IMG/VR virus record: IMGVR_UViG_3300025645_000485
Location: 1 to 22,956 of that record
Source of the DNA: a virus
Reading direction: 5' to 3' (one strand)
Length of the DNA: 22,956 nt
How positions within the stretch are numbered: the stretch's first letter is position 1; every line of letters begins with the position of its first letter. Below are positions 7,925 to 16,391 of the stretch, one piece after another. Made by a program: the position numbers and the translations under genes. The notes below the pieces were generated by a model. It worked only from the letters and a program-made list of their open reading frames with translations, did not search any database and was not told the origin of the DNA.

Positions 7925-9151
7925 ATGGCATTAATAACAGAAACTAATCAACAATATTATCAAGGCGCGCAAGGCTTTAGAGGTACTGGTAATGCTCTTA
8001 CTATTACAACAACTTTTGATACTGATTTAGTTTTTGGTAGCTATGATCCAGCAATTGCAGACTACGCTTTAAATAATTTTAAAATATACACCAGTACTAC
8101 AGGTTTTCCTGGTAGCTGGAGCGAGTATTTTTTAGCTTATACTGTTGTTAATAATTCTATTACTTTTGGCGCAAACCCTGCTAATAATTTATTTATAGTT
8201 GTTCAGTTAAAAACATTAGATGGTGGTCAGTATGCTAGTAGTATAACAGAAGAAGCAATAGGCGATGCTGTTGAAGAAAATTACGGCACATATCAATACG
8301 TTAAATTAAAAGACATTATAGATAACTATATGGTTGGTTATGTAGGTGATGGTAAAATAATACAAACAGCTAAAAAATCTGATGTATTGTTTTTCGCTAA
8401 AAGATCTTTACAAGAATTTAGTTATGATACTTTAAAAAGTATCAAATCGCAAGAGCTTACAATACCAGCAAGCTTGTCTTTAGTTATGCCTCAAGATTAT
8501 GTTAATTATGTAGCGTTGTCATGGATAGATTCACACGGTATTAAAAGACCTATATATCCTAACAATAACCTAACTATAAATCCTTATGAAAAATTACTAC
8601 AAGACGAAAGAGGTATACCTACTCAAGATAACTTTGGTGAAGACTTAGAAGGAACATCAATAACAGTAGAAAGATGGAGAGAAACAAATCCTAATAGATT
8701 ACTAAACAATGAAGCATTATCAGAAATAGATAATTTAGCTTATGATGTTTATGGTAATGACTTTGGTTCAGGACCTTGGAACTGGGGAAGGCTATACGGT
8801 TTAGACCCTCAATATTCTAATGTAAACGGTTGGTTTGGTATAAATGAAAGAGATGGTAAGTTTACTTTTTCTAGTAACTTAGCAGATAGGTTAATAGTAT
8901 TAGAATATATATCAGATGGTTTAGCTTATGACCTAGACACTAGAGTACCTAAGATGGCCGAGGAAGCAATGTATTTAAGTATATCATATAACTTATTAGC
9001 AAATAGAGCTAATGTATCAGAGGGTATGATTGCTAGATTTAAAAAAGATAAAAGAGCTGCATTAAGAAACGCAAAGATAAGATTATCTAACATAAAACTT
9101 GAAGAAATAGTTCAAGTAATGAGAGGTCAGTCTAAATGGATTAAACACTAA
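7925..9151 (+). CDS. Neck/ring protein, tail-tubular-like
   Basis: This is probably a second connector or tail-tube protein joining the portal to the tail. The N-terminal 110 residues look like a beta domain (FDTDLVFGSYDPAIADYALN), perhaps a T7 gp17-like attachment fold. From about residue 139 there is a pattern I recall from crAss-like ring proteins: a SDVLFFAKRSLQEFSYD helix, then a beta element and PQDYVNYVALSWID. The C-terminus is helical and basic and ends in RGQSKWIKH, another segment common to this group. Length is 408 residues. The ATG follows AATAAAAA with no Shine-Dalgarno sequence. It is 6 bases upstream of the stabilisation protein gene. The fold call is by recall; the connector role is supported by position. 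Confidence 0.6.
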   Translation: MALITETNQQYYQGAQGFRGTGNALTITTTFDTDLVFGSYDPAIADYALNNFKIYTSTTGFPGSWSEYFLAYTVVNNSITFGANPANNLFIVVQLKTLDGGQYASSITEEAIGDAVEENYGTYQYVKLKDIIDNYMVGYVGDGKIIQTAKKSDVLFFAKRSLQEFSYDTLKSIKSQELTIPASLSLVMPQDYVNYVALSWIDSHGIKRPIYPNNNLTINPYEKLLQDERGIPTQDNFGEDLEGTSITVERWRETNPNRLLNNEALSEIDNLAYDVYGNDFGSGPWNWGRLYGLDPQYSNVNGWFGINERDGKFTFSSNLADRLIVLEYISDGLAYDLDTRVPKMAEEAMYLSISYNLLANRANVSEGMIARFKKDKRAALRNAKIRLSNIKLEEIVQVMRGQSKWIKH

Positions 9152-9157
9152 AATTTA

Positions 9158-12100
9158 ATGGCAAAAGCAACTAATAGTTTTGTTACTGGTAAAATGAACA
9201 AAGATCGTGACGATCGACTTTTACAAGCTAACGAATATAGAAACGCAATGAACGCTCAAGTGAGTAGATCTGAAGGTGCTAATGTTGGTGCGCTAGAAAA
9301 CGTTTTAGGTAACTCTTTAATTAGTGACTTTAGAGTTTTAACTGGTGGCGGTAACGTAGTATCTATAGGTTATTGTTCTGATGAAATAAATAATAGAGTT
9401 TTTATTTTTTTAACAGATAACAATAACCCTACATTATCATATAATACTGCTCAAAAAAATTCTATAGTTGTTTACAACACTGTTACTGAATTGTCTTCAG
9501 TTCTTGTTTCTGGTGCGTTTTTAAACTTTTCAACAGCTTTTCCTATAACAGGGGTAAATATATTAGAAGATTTATTATACTTTACAGACAATAGAAATCA
9601 ACCTAGAGTTATAAACGTAACCTTAGCCGAGTCTAATTTTGTTGATGAAAACGATCAATATTATACTATAGAAGAACAAATATCTGTAGCAAAATATAAC
9701 CCTTACCAATCAATACAGCTTTATAAAGAATCTTCTATATCTAATGAATATGAAACTACAATGTATGACGTTGTTAGTTTATATTACCCTAATGGAGGTC
9801 TTGGAAGTTTAAATATAAATGCTGCTACAGGTCAAGATGAATTACAAATTTTAAAATCAGGTTTTCAAGGAGACATAGTTACTAGCAGCGGTGGAACAGC
9901 TGGCGTAAAAGTTGGTCGTAGAAACAAATCAACTGGGGTTATTACAGATACTGGACTAACTGTTGACTCTTCTTCAGACCAAACAACATACTGGCTAGTT
10001 ACTCTTAGCGGTAATATAACTGGAACATTAATTGATAAAGATGACGAAGAAATTGTATTTAGCTTTAATCCATATTATAACCCTGATTATAATGGTGATA
10101 AAGATTATTTAAGAGATAGGTTTGTAAGATTTGCGTATAGATTTAAATTTATTAATGGTGAGTATTCTATAATGTCACCATTTACCCAAGAGTGTTTTAT
10201 ACCTAAGCAAGATGGTTATTTTATGACCAAGCAAAACCCTTTACCTAATGGAACAGAAATAGAAGAATCTCCACCGCTTGACATTCAAGATGAAGAAGAT
10301 GCTTATAGAAGTACAGTTGTAGAGTTTATGGAAAACAAGGTTAATAAAATAATTCTTAGAATACCTTTACCATATACGTCTGAGCAAATGCAGAGCATAC
10401 TACATGTGGAAGAGATAGATATATTATTTAAAGAGTCTGATTCAAACATTATAAATGTTATAGAAACTATAGAAATATCTAGAGTTCAAGCTCAAATTCC
10501 AGGTGGCACTGTTTATGAATATGAATATCAGTCTAGAAAACCTTATAAAGTTTTACCTTCATCTGAAACAACTAGAACTTATGATAAAGTTCCAGTGAGA
10601 GCGTTGGCTCAAGAAGTTATAAGTAATAGAATTGTTTATGGAAACTTTGAAGATAAACATACGCCACCATCTACTATAGATTACAACGTTGCTGTTAGTC
10701 AAAAATCTACATTTAATTTAGGCGGAGGAACCGCCACTGTTAGTACCCAAGCAGCTAGCGGTAGCATTGATATAAATATAAATACTGTCGATGGTGTTAT
10801 ACAAAATGGTTTTGTTGTAACTTCTGATGTTCCTGGAGCAATACCAAATGGTACTATTATTGGTAACTTTACTTCAACTGCTGTAAAACTAACTTTAGCT
10901 ACAACTGAAATTTTACCAGTAAATTCTGTTTTAACATTTACATCTCCTAACAACGTAACCTATACTACAAGTAAAATAGAATACCCTAACTCTTCACTTA
11001 AACAAAATAGAAATTACCAAGTTGGAGTTGTATTGTCAGATAAATTTGGTAGATCATCTACTGTTATATTATCTCAAGGCGATAACTCTGTAGAGTTTAA
11101 TAATGAACAATATTTAGGATCAACAGTTTTTTCAGATTATATAAACAATAATATAACCGCAGATACTTTTCCAGGTAATTCATTAAAGGTTTTATTTAAT
11201 AATCCAATACCAGGAGGCTCTACAGGTATATACAATGGAGACACAACAAGTGCTGATTATAATCCATTAGGTTGGTACTCTTATAAAATTGTTGTAAAAC
11301 AAACAGAGCAAGAATATTATAATGTTTATTTACCAGGTATAATGGCTGCATATCCTAACGATCCTTTAAAAGAATTAGGAAAAACTTCACACGCGGTATT
11401 AATAAGTGACAATATAAACAAAGTACCTAGAGATTTAACAGAGGTTGGACCAGAACAAAAACAATTTAGAAGTAGTATTAACTTACATGGTAGAGTTGAA
11501 AACTTAGCTAGTATAGTAACCAACTTAAACAATATACAATATTACCCAGGCCCAACATCACCTATTGTAAGTGTTATTGGTACTGATAAAGATTTATTTG
11601 ATGGCATACCTACAGCAAACTATGTTGGTAGCGCAGAGTTTTACAACGTCGTTTCTAATCCTTTAATTGCTAGAATAAATACACCATCTAAAAAAATAGG
11701 AATACCAGCAGTTATAACAACAGCAACTATAGACTCTGGCTCTGTCGTAGGAGCTACTAATGAAATATCAATAAGCAATTTAAACCCTAGCTCGGCTTCT
11801 GCTTCTGGTACTATAAACGTCGGCACTGTTATATCTGGGCCTGGTCTTGCGGAAGGAACAACAATAACTAGGTTTGTAAACGGAGCGACTACCACAGCTA
11901 CTATAGAGTTAAGTAACAGTCCATTGGATGTTGCAGCAGATGGAACTACTATATATACTTTTTCGCCAACTCAAGACGTTTATTTAACCATGCCTCAATT
12001 AGCTGTTATGGAAACTGACGGTGTTAATTCTAATTTAGATATATTTTGGGAAACTACATCTGAAGGTTTGATAACTGAATTAAATCAGGCTGTTTTAGGC

Positions 12101-13105
12101 GGAACAACTGATGGTGTTGCTTTAAGTGGATTTAGCGCAAGTGCATTTGAAGAATCATTAGCTTTAAACTCAGAAATTCTAAGTGCTTCATTTACAATAT
12201 TAGATCAATTTGGTAATGATATTGTTTACGCCGCTACAACACCGCCTCAATTGCAATTACATAGTGTTTTAGATTATAGCGGAAGTGATGTTACTAGTAC
12301 TTTTAGTTTAGCAAGAAACGGTAATAATTATAATATTGAGCTAGAAGATTATTTATATTTTAGCAATCAAAACGCAACAAAACAAACTTATTCTTTTACT
12401 TTTGAAGTAAATTATTCTTCAAATCCTGGAACAGAACCTGTAATACAATCTTTTATAACTCAACAACCAGTTTCGTTAATAAACGTTGCGCCAACATTTG
12501 CACAACCTGCAGACGTAACATACGTACCTGGAACAGACGGTGAAGGAAATGGAACTATAATAAATGTTCAAGCGCAAAATGGAGCTTTTGCTGGTCCAGC
12601 AGTCCCAAATCCAGATATAGCTTGGAAAGATATATCATGGTCTTTAACAGTAACAAAAGACGGTGTTAACTATGGTCCATCAGGAACTGGCAATGTTTTA
12701 ATAAATCAATCAAGAGTAAATGCTTTTTGGAATGGTCGTGTATTTTTTAACGGTAGTAATCCACCTAATTCTATGGTAGACGGAACATATGTTTGTGTTG
12801 CTACTGCTACAGATGCTGGAGGTTTATCTCAATCTCGTACTTTTAATTTAGTTATAAATAGAACTCCTTGTTATTCTTATAAGTTTACTTATGGAGGAAC
12901 TGGCAGTGTTATTTCAGGGTTGTTTACTACATGCGAAGGTGTTGACGAAGGTGTGGTTAGTTTTGTAGATCCACCAGCTAATACGTTTCCTGGTTACGCA
13001 GTTGTTTGTGCTAGAGATACAACATACACTCAAAACAATTTACCAAACTCTTTTGTTAAATTAGCTTTAGACGCAAATGATCCAGCGAACACTTGTAATG
13101 TTTAA
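9158..13105 (+). CDS. Large tail stabilisation / muzzle-type protein
   Basis: This 1315-residue protein likely plugs or caps the short tail, in the role of P22 gp10 or the muzzle protein of crAss-like phages. The N-terminus (about residues 5-55) has the segment GKMNKDRDDRLL followed by EYRNAMNAQVSRSEG and ENVLGN, which I recall as a signature of phage stabilisation proteins. Residues about 900-1000 include YLTMPQLAVMETDGVNSNLDI, also familiar from this family. Two alignable small beta modules lie at about 522-595 and 855-935. The C-terminal region (about 1105-1250) looks like an Ig- or cadherin-type beta sandwich beginning INVAPTFAQP and ending in a Cys-containing tail (CYSYKFTYGG, FTTCEG). 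No catalytic motif is visible. The downstream gene is in the same frame and may be the remaining part of one ancestral protein. Confidence 0.7.
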   Translation: MAKATNSFVTGKMNKDRDDRLLQANEYRNAMNAQVSRSEGANVGALENVLGNSLISDFRVLTGGGNVVSIGYCSDEINNRVFIFLTDNNNPTLSYNTAQKNSIVVYNTVTELSSVLVSGAFLNFSTAFPITGVNILEDLLYFTDNRNQPRVINVTLAESNFVDENDQYYTIEEQISVAKYNPYQSIQLYKESSISNEYETTMYDVVSLYYPNGGLGSLNINAATGQDELQILKSGFQGDIVTSSGGTAGVKVGRRNKSTGVITDTGLTVDSSSDQTTYWLVTLSGNITGTLIDKDDEEIVFSFNPYYNPDYNGDKDYLRDRFVRFAYRFKFINGEYSIMSPFTQECFIPKQDGYFMTKQNPLPNGTEIEESPPLDIQDEEDAYRSTVVEFMENKVNKIILRIPLPYTSEQMQSILHVEEIDILFKESDSNIINVIETIEISRVQAQIPGGTVYEYEYQSRKPYKVLPSSETTRTYDKVPVRALAQEVISNRIVYGNFEDKHTPPSTIDYNVAVSQKSTFNLGGGTATVSTQAASGSIDININTVDGVIQNGFVVTSDVPGAIPNGTIIGNFTSTAVKLTLATTEILPVNSVLTFTSPNNVTYTTSKIEYPNSSLKQNRNYQVGVVLSDKFGRSSTVILSQGDNSVEFNNEQYLGSTVFSDYINNNITADTFPGNSLKVLFNNPIPGGSTGIYNGDTTSADYNPLGWYSYKIVVKQTEQEYYNVYLPGIMAAYPNDPLKELGKTSHAVLISDNINKVPRDLTEVGPEQKQFRSSINLHGRVENLASIVTNLNNIQYYPGPTSPIVSVIGTDKDLFDGIPTANYVGSAEFYNVVSNPLIARINTPSKKIGIPAVITTATIDSGSVVGATNEISISNLNPSSASASGTINVGTVISGPGLAEGTTITRFVNGATTTATIELSNSPLDVAADGTTIYTFSPTQDVYLTMPQLAVMETDGVNSNLDIFWETTSEGLITELNQAVLGGTTDGVALSGFSASAFEESLALNSEILSASFTILDQFGNDIVYAATTPPQLQLHSVLDYSGSDVTSTFSLARNGNNYNIELEDYLYFSNQNATKQTYSFTFEVNYSSNPGTEPVIQSFITQQPVSLINVAPTFAQPADVTYVPGTDGEGNGTIINVQAQNGAFAGPAVPNPDIAWKDISWSLTVTKDGVNYGPSGTGNVLINQSRVNAFWNGRVFFNGSNPPNSMVDGTYVCVATATDAGGLSQSRTFNLVINRTPCYSYKFTYGGTGSVISGLFTTCEGVDEGVVSFVDPPANTFPGYAVVCARDTTYTQNNLPNSFVKLALDANDPANTCNV
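10721..10942 (+). repeat. Internal beta module 1 of the stabilisation protein
   Basis: Residues about 522-595 have the layout TATVS... GFVVTSDVPGAIPNGTIIG... VKLTLATTEI... SVLTFTSP. This aligns by eye with residues 855-935 of the same protein. The pattern (Val-x-Ser-Gly/Asp-x-Pro/Gly, x-x-Gly-Thr-x-Ile, then a Leu/Ser strand) is a short beta module often seen repeated in phage tail proteins. Confidence 0.5.
11720..11962 (+). repeat. Internal beta module 2 of the stabilisation protein
   Basis: Residues about 855-935 read TATIDSG... GTVISGPGLAEGTTIT... ATIELSNSPL... GTTIYTFSP, which aligns with module 1. Similarity is at protein level only; no long nucleotide repeat is seen, so the duplication or shared insertion is old. 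Confidence 0.5.
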
Positions 13106-13129
13106 AAAAAATAAGTAATAATAATATAT

Positions 13130-14593
13130 ATGGCTGCGATAATAGAAGTAAAATACTTCAACACATTCCTTCTTAAGAAAGTAAATAAAGCGCAAACTAC
13201 GCCATCACCTGGTTATGGCAACATACCTGTGTGGAATGGTTCAATGGGTATACCTGCTGCTAAAGGAGGCTATGATTCAAGTAGTTCTACTGTTCCTAAT
13301 AATTGGGTAATAGAAGAATCAAGAATAAACGGTGGTTATAATAACACAACAGTATCTTTTGGAGCAAAAGCTTATTTAGTAGAAGAAGAACCTAACGGAA
13401 CTAGACGTGGTAACTCGTTAATATACTCTGGTATATTTAATTCTAGAACTGGTATTAATAATACTAATGTATTTTCTGTGGCTGACGACATAGTAAAATC
13501 TGTAGATCCAGCAAACGGTTCAATACAAAAACTATACGCAGAAGATACTAATTTAACAATATTCCAAGAATTAAAGGTTAGTAGAGCTTTAATAGATAAA
13601 GATGCTATATATTCTGCAGAAGGCGGAGGAACTGTTACAAGTGCTAATCTAGTTATTGGAGCAATACAACCTTATTTAGGTAGGTTTGGTATAAGTACAG
13701 ACCCTACTAGTTTTGCAGTATATGGTTATAATAAATATTTTTCTGACAGAAATAATAATGTAATAATGAGGTTATCTAAATCTGGTCTTGATGAAATATC
13801 TAAGTTTAACATGGTTGATTATTTTAGAGATAATTTAGGTAGCTTAACAGTGGCAGGTGTTGAAGGTAAAATATTAGGTGGTTATGACATTTATAATAAA
13901 CAGTACGTTGTATCAACTCAAGAACCTAACAATAATACTATTGACTCTGGTTATGATACTTTAGCTTTTGATGAAACCGTGAAAGGTTGGACTAGTTTTT
14001 TCAGTTATAAACCAGATCAAATATTTAGCTTAGGTAGTAAATTTTATAGTCTTAATTCAGGTAAACTTTATCAACATTATTCACAAAGTGGCACAAGAAA
14101 TGTTTTTTATGGACAGACACAAACACCAACGTCAATTACTTTTGTCTTTAACCCTAGTGTTGCAGCCTCTAAAAACTTTAAAACAGTTTCTTATGAAGGA
14201 AGTAATGGTTGGCAAGTTAATAGTTTTGTATCAGATACAGTTGGTAGAAACTTAAACTTTTCAAATAACAACTGGGTTAACAGTGAAGATACTACAGCTC
14301 AAGTTTATAGTTATACACAAGGAGCTTATGTTCAAGGTGGTATACAGTATTACGCTGGGTTTAATAGAAAAGAAAATTTATATGTAGCTAACTTAATAAA
14401 TAATAGTCCTGCTACAAACGGAGAAGTTGGTAATATTCAAATAAACGCAGGTGGTGTTAGTTACAATGCTATGTCTGGTATTAAAGGATTTTACGCTACA
14501 GTAACAATATCAACAGATGCTGTTACTAACTTAGGAGGAGAAAAAGAATTATTTGCTGTTAGCACAGATTACGTGGCTAACAATGGGTATTAA
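13130..14593 (+). CDS. Tail protein, probably beta-propeller part of the stabilisation/muzzle assembly
   Basis: This 487-residue protein looks like a repeated-strand (propeller-like) virion protein. Segments such as SLIYSGIFNSRTGINNTN, SVDPANGSIQKLYAEDTN, KVSRALIDKDAIYSAEGG and YNKYFSDRNNNVIMRLS resemble, from memory, the C-terminal half of stabilisation proteins in marine and crAss-like phages. The repeated Tyr/Trp-turn-Asn/Gly blades support a propeller. The ATG at 13130 is in the same frame as the upstream stabilisation gene; only TAA codons at 13103 and 13112 separate them. No Shine-Dalgarno sequence is present; the leader is ATAATAATATAT. The two products probably assemble together at the tail tip. 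It could instead be a separate receptor-binding or adaptor protein. Confidence 0.55.
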   Translation: MAAIIEVKYFNTFLLKKVNKAQTTPSPGYGNIPVWNGSMGIPAAKGGYDSSSSTVPNNWVIEESRINGGYNNTTVSFGAKAYLVEEEPNGTRRGNSLIYSGIFNSRTGINNTNVFSVADDIVKSVDPANGSIQKLYAEDTNLTIFQELKVSRALIDKDAIYSAEGGGTVTSANLVIGAIQPYLGRFGISTDPTSFAVYGYNKYFSDRNNNVIMRLSKSGLDEISKFNMVDYFRDNLGSLTVAGVEGKILGGYDIYNKQYVVSTQEPNNNTIDSGYDTLAFDETVKGWTSFFSYKPDQIFSLGSKFYSLNSGKLYQHYSQSGTRNVFYGQTQTPTSITFVFNPSVAASKNFKTVSYEGSNGWQVNSFVSDTVGRNLNFSNNNWVNSEDTTAQVYSYTQGAYVQGGIQYYAGFNRKENLYVANLINNSPATNGEVGNIQINAGGVSYNAMSGIKGFYATVTISTDAVTNLGGEKELFAVSTDYVANNGY

Positions 14594-14617
14594 AAATTTA
14601 ACAATAAATAAATAAAA

Positions 14618-15292
14618 ATGAGTGTATTAATTGGTAGTGCTATAAGTGCTGGTGTTAGTATTATCGGTGGTATTATCGGTGGTGGTAAAGCCAGAAGAGC
14701 TAAAAGAAAAGCCGCAAGAAATCTTAAAAAGATGAATGCTAAAATGGCAAGCTTAGAAGCCAACAGACAGGAAATAATAAATCCTTACGAAGATATTACT
14801 AGCTTAAGCGGTATGATGAGTAATCCTATGGCTAACTTATCTGTTGCTACGCAAGCTACTGAAATGCAAATAGAGCAGACTGATCAAGCTTTGGCAAACA
14901 CACTAGACACGTTAAGACAAACTGGCGGTGGTGCGGGTAGCGCAACTGCTTTGGCTCAAGCTGCTTTACAGTCTAAGAAAAACGTAGCTGCTGATATAGA
15001 AGCTCAAGAAAAATCTAACGAAGATAAAAGAGCAGCTGGTGAAGAAAAATTACAGCAAGCGCAAATAGCAGAAGCAGAAAGAATGCAAGACGTTGATGCT
15101 ATGGGTAAAAAGTTTGTTTACAGCGAAACCGAGCAAAGAGAAATGCAGCAATTAAATAGACTACAAAATCAAATAAACACTCAACAAGGTATAAAAGCTC
15201 AAGCTTCAGCTGATCAAACCTCAGCGTTAACAGGAGCAATATCTGGCGTGGCTGGAGCAGCAAGCTCTTTTTACAATAGCAAAGGCAATTAA
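14618..15292 (+). CDS. Internal virion (ejection) protein, gp14-like
   Basis: This is a small protein likely packed inside the head and ejected first to form a channel in the host envelope, like T7 gp14. Its 224 residues fit that size. Residues about 3-22 (LIGSAISAGVSIIGGIIGGG) are a hydrophobic Gly/Ile-rich membrane segment followed by a strongly basic stretch (KARRAKRKAARNLKK). The middle is a Gln/Ala/Glu-rich helical region (SNPMANLSVATQATEMQ, then QTDQALANTLDTLRQTGGG), and a second Ala/Gly hydrophobic stretch (ALTGAISGVAGAASSFY) lies near the C-terminus. The segment NPYEDITSLSGMMSNPMANL is one I recall from marine phage proteins at this position. The next start is 3 bases after its stop. 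Role is inferred from architecture and order. Confidence 0.65.
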   Translation: MSVLIGSAISAGVSIIGGIIGGGKARRAKRKAARNLKKMNAKMASLEANRQEIINPYEDITSLSGMMSNPMANLSVATQATEMQIEQTDQALANTLDTLRQTGGGAGSATALAQAALQSKKNVAADIEAQEKSNEDKRAAGEEKLQQAQIAEAERMQDVDAMGKKFVYSETEQREMQQLNRLQNQINTQQGIKAQASADQTSALTGAISGVAGAASSFYNSKGN

Positions 15293-15295
15293 AAC

Positions 15296-16381
15296 ATGGA
15301 AAATAGAAATATAACAACAAACCTTTTAATAAAACAATTACTGCAAAGTGATAACATGGCGTATGTTCCAGGTTATATAGCTTCTCCTGTAGATACTGAA
15401 TTTAGAGTACTAGATAAAGCTTACCAAGATACTGGTAAACAATATGCTAAAATAAAAACAGCTATAGACCAAGGTAAATGTGGTAGTTGTATTGAAGAAA
15501 ATAATATGTTAATGCAACTTGAAGCAGCGCCGAAATTATCATTAGAGTTTTTAGAAAACGTTATGAGTGAGTTAGGTGTAGTAGAAACTTCTAACTACGA
15601 TCCTAACAACTATTTTGGATTTATGGTTGCTAATTGTATTATTTCTGAGAAACCTGGATTTTCTAAAACAGATGGTTATGATGTAGTACTACGGTTGCTA
15701 TCAAACGGAACTCAAGAGTTAACTTTTACAGGACCTATATTTGATAAACCTCTAGTAATAAACAGCGCGGCTCTTAAAAGCTTGTTAGAATCTGACACAT
15801 CTATGGTTGTTGAAACTCCAGACATAAACATAAGCATGACAGAATTATTAGTAGAGTCACAATTATTTGATCCTAAATCAGTAGGTGAAGATAAAAAACT
15901 AGGTGCTGATGCTAAAATATTAGATACTTTTATATTAAAATTTAACGGCGAACCTGATTATGAAATAATTGATTTAGGTAACGGTAAAGGTAGAAATATA
16001 ATAAGATATGACATGGATAAAATAGAGAAAAAAGTAACTCCTTTTATCAATGCTCAAGTAGCAGGTATATTAAGCGCGGAGCAAGAAGCTATTGCTGCTT
16101 GGAACGTTTATTTATCTAAAGGAACTAGCCAAGAAGAAGACGATCAAATGGTTCAAAACGCTAATGCAGCTGGTGACTCATGGTCATATGAATTAGACCT
16201 ACCATTGCTTCAAGATAAAAAAGTTTTATTTTTAGAAAAGTACAAAGAATATTTTTACAAAAATTACTTAGTTCAGTTTTTAACAAACAAAATACCTAGC
16301 GTACAAAAAGACGCTTCTGTATTTGATCTAGAGCAAGCTAGACAAGCTAAAGCTGAAAAACTAATGAGTAGCACTAAATAA
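15296..16381 (+). CDS. Virion-associated protein of unknown function
   Basis: I do not recognise this 361-residue protein. It sits between a gp14-like ejection protein and the giant protein, the position of T7 gp15, so an internal cargo or ejection role is plausible. The N-terminus (about residues 20-45) reads MAYVPGYIASPVDTEFRVLD. A CGSC pair (Cys62, Cys65) is the only cysteine motif in that region and has no matching second pair nearby, so a zinc ribbon is not supported. The middle is mixed alpha/beta (VLRLLSNGTQELTFTGPIFD) and the C-terminus is helical and charged, with EYFYKNYLVQFLTNKIP. No membrane segment, signal peptide or catalytic motif was seen. The start at 15296 is 3 bases after the upstream stop, and the giant gene begins 10 bases after its own stop, which implies co-translation. 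Confidence 0.6.
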   Translation: MENRNITTNLLIKQLLQSDNMAYVPGYIASPVDTEFRVLDKAYQDTGKQYAKIKTAIDQGKCGSCIEENNMLMQLEAAPKLSLEFLENVMSELGVVETSNYDPNNYFGFMVANCIISEKPGFSKTDGYDVVLRLLSNGTQELTFTGPIFDKPLVINSAALKSLLESDTSMVVETPDINISMTELLVESQLFDPKSVGEDKKLGADAKILDTFILKFNGEPDYEIIDLGNGKGRNIIRYDMDKIEKKVTPFINAQVAGILSAEQEAIAAWNVYLSKGTSQEEDDQMVQNANAAGDSWSYELDLPLLQDKKVLFLEKYKEYFYKNYLVQFLTNKIPSVQKDASVFDLEQARQAKAEKLMSSTK

Positions 16382-16391
16382 ATTAAATCAA

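Noticed and set aside
10699-11895. Three minus-strand open frames of 68-84 codons
   Set aside because: All are embedded in the large stabilisation gene with hydrophobic low-complexity products, as expected by chance opposite Thr/Ile-rich coding.
13100-13114. Programmed frameshift at the T/A-rich run
   Set aside because: The downstream gene is in the same frame, so a frameshift would not join the two, and the heptamer is not in the right phase.
15479-15490. CGSC in the 361-residue protein as a zinc ribbon
   Set aside because: Only one Cys pair is present, with no second pair or His partner at ribbon spacing.
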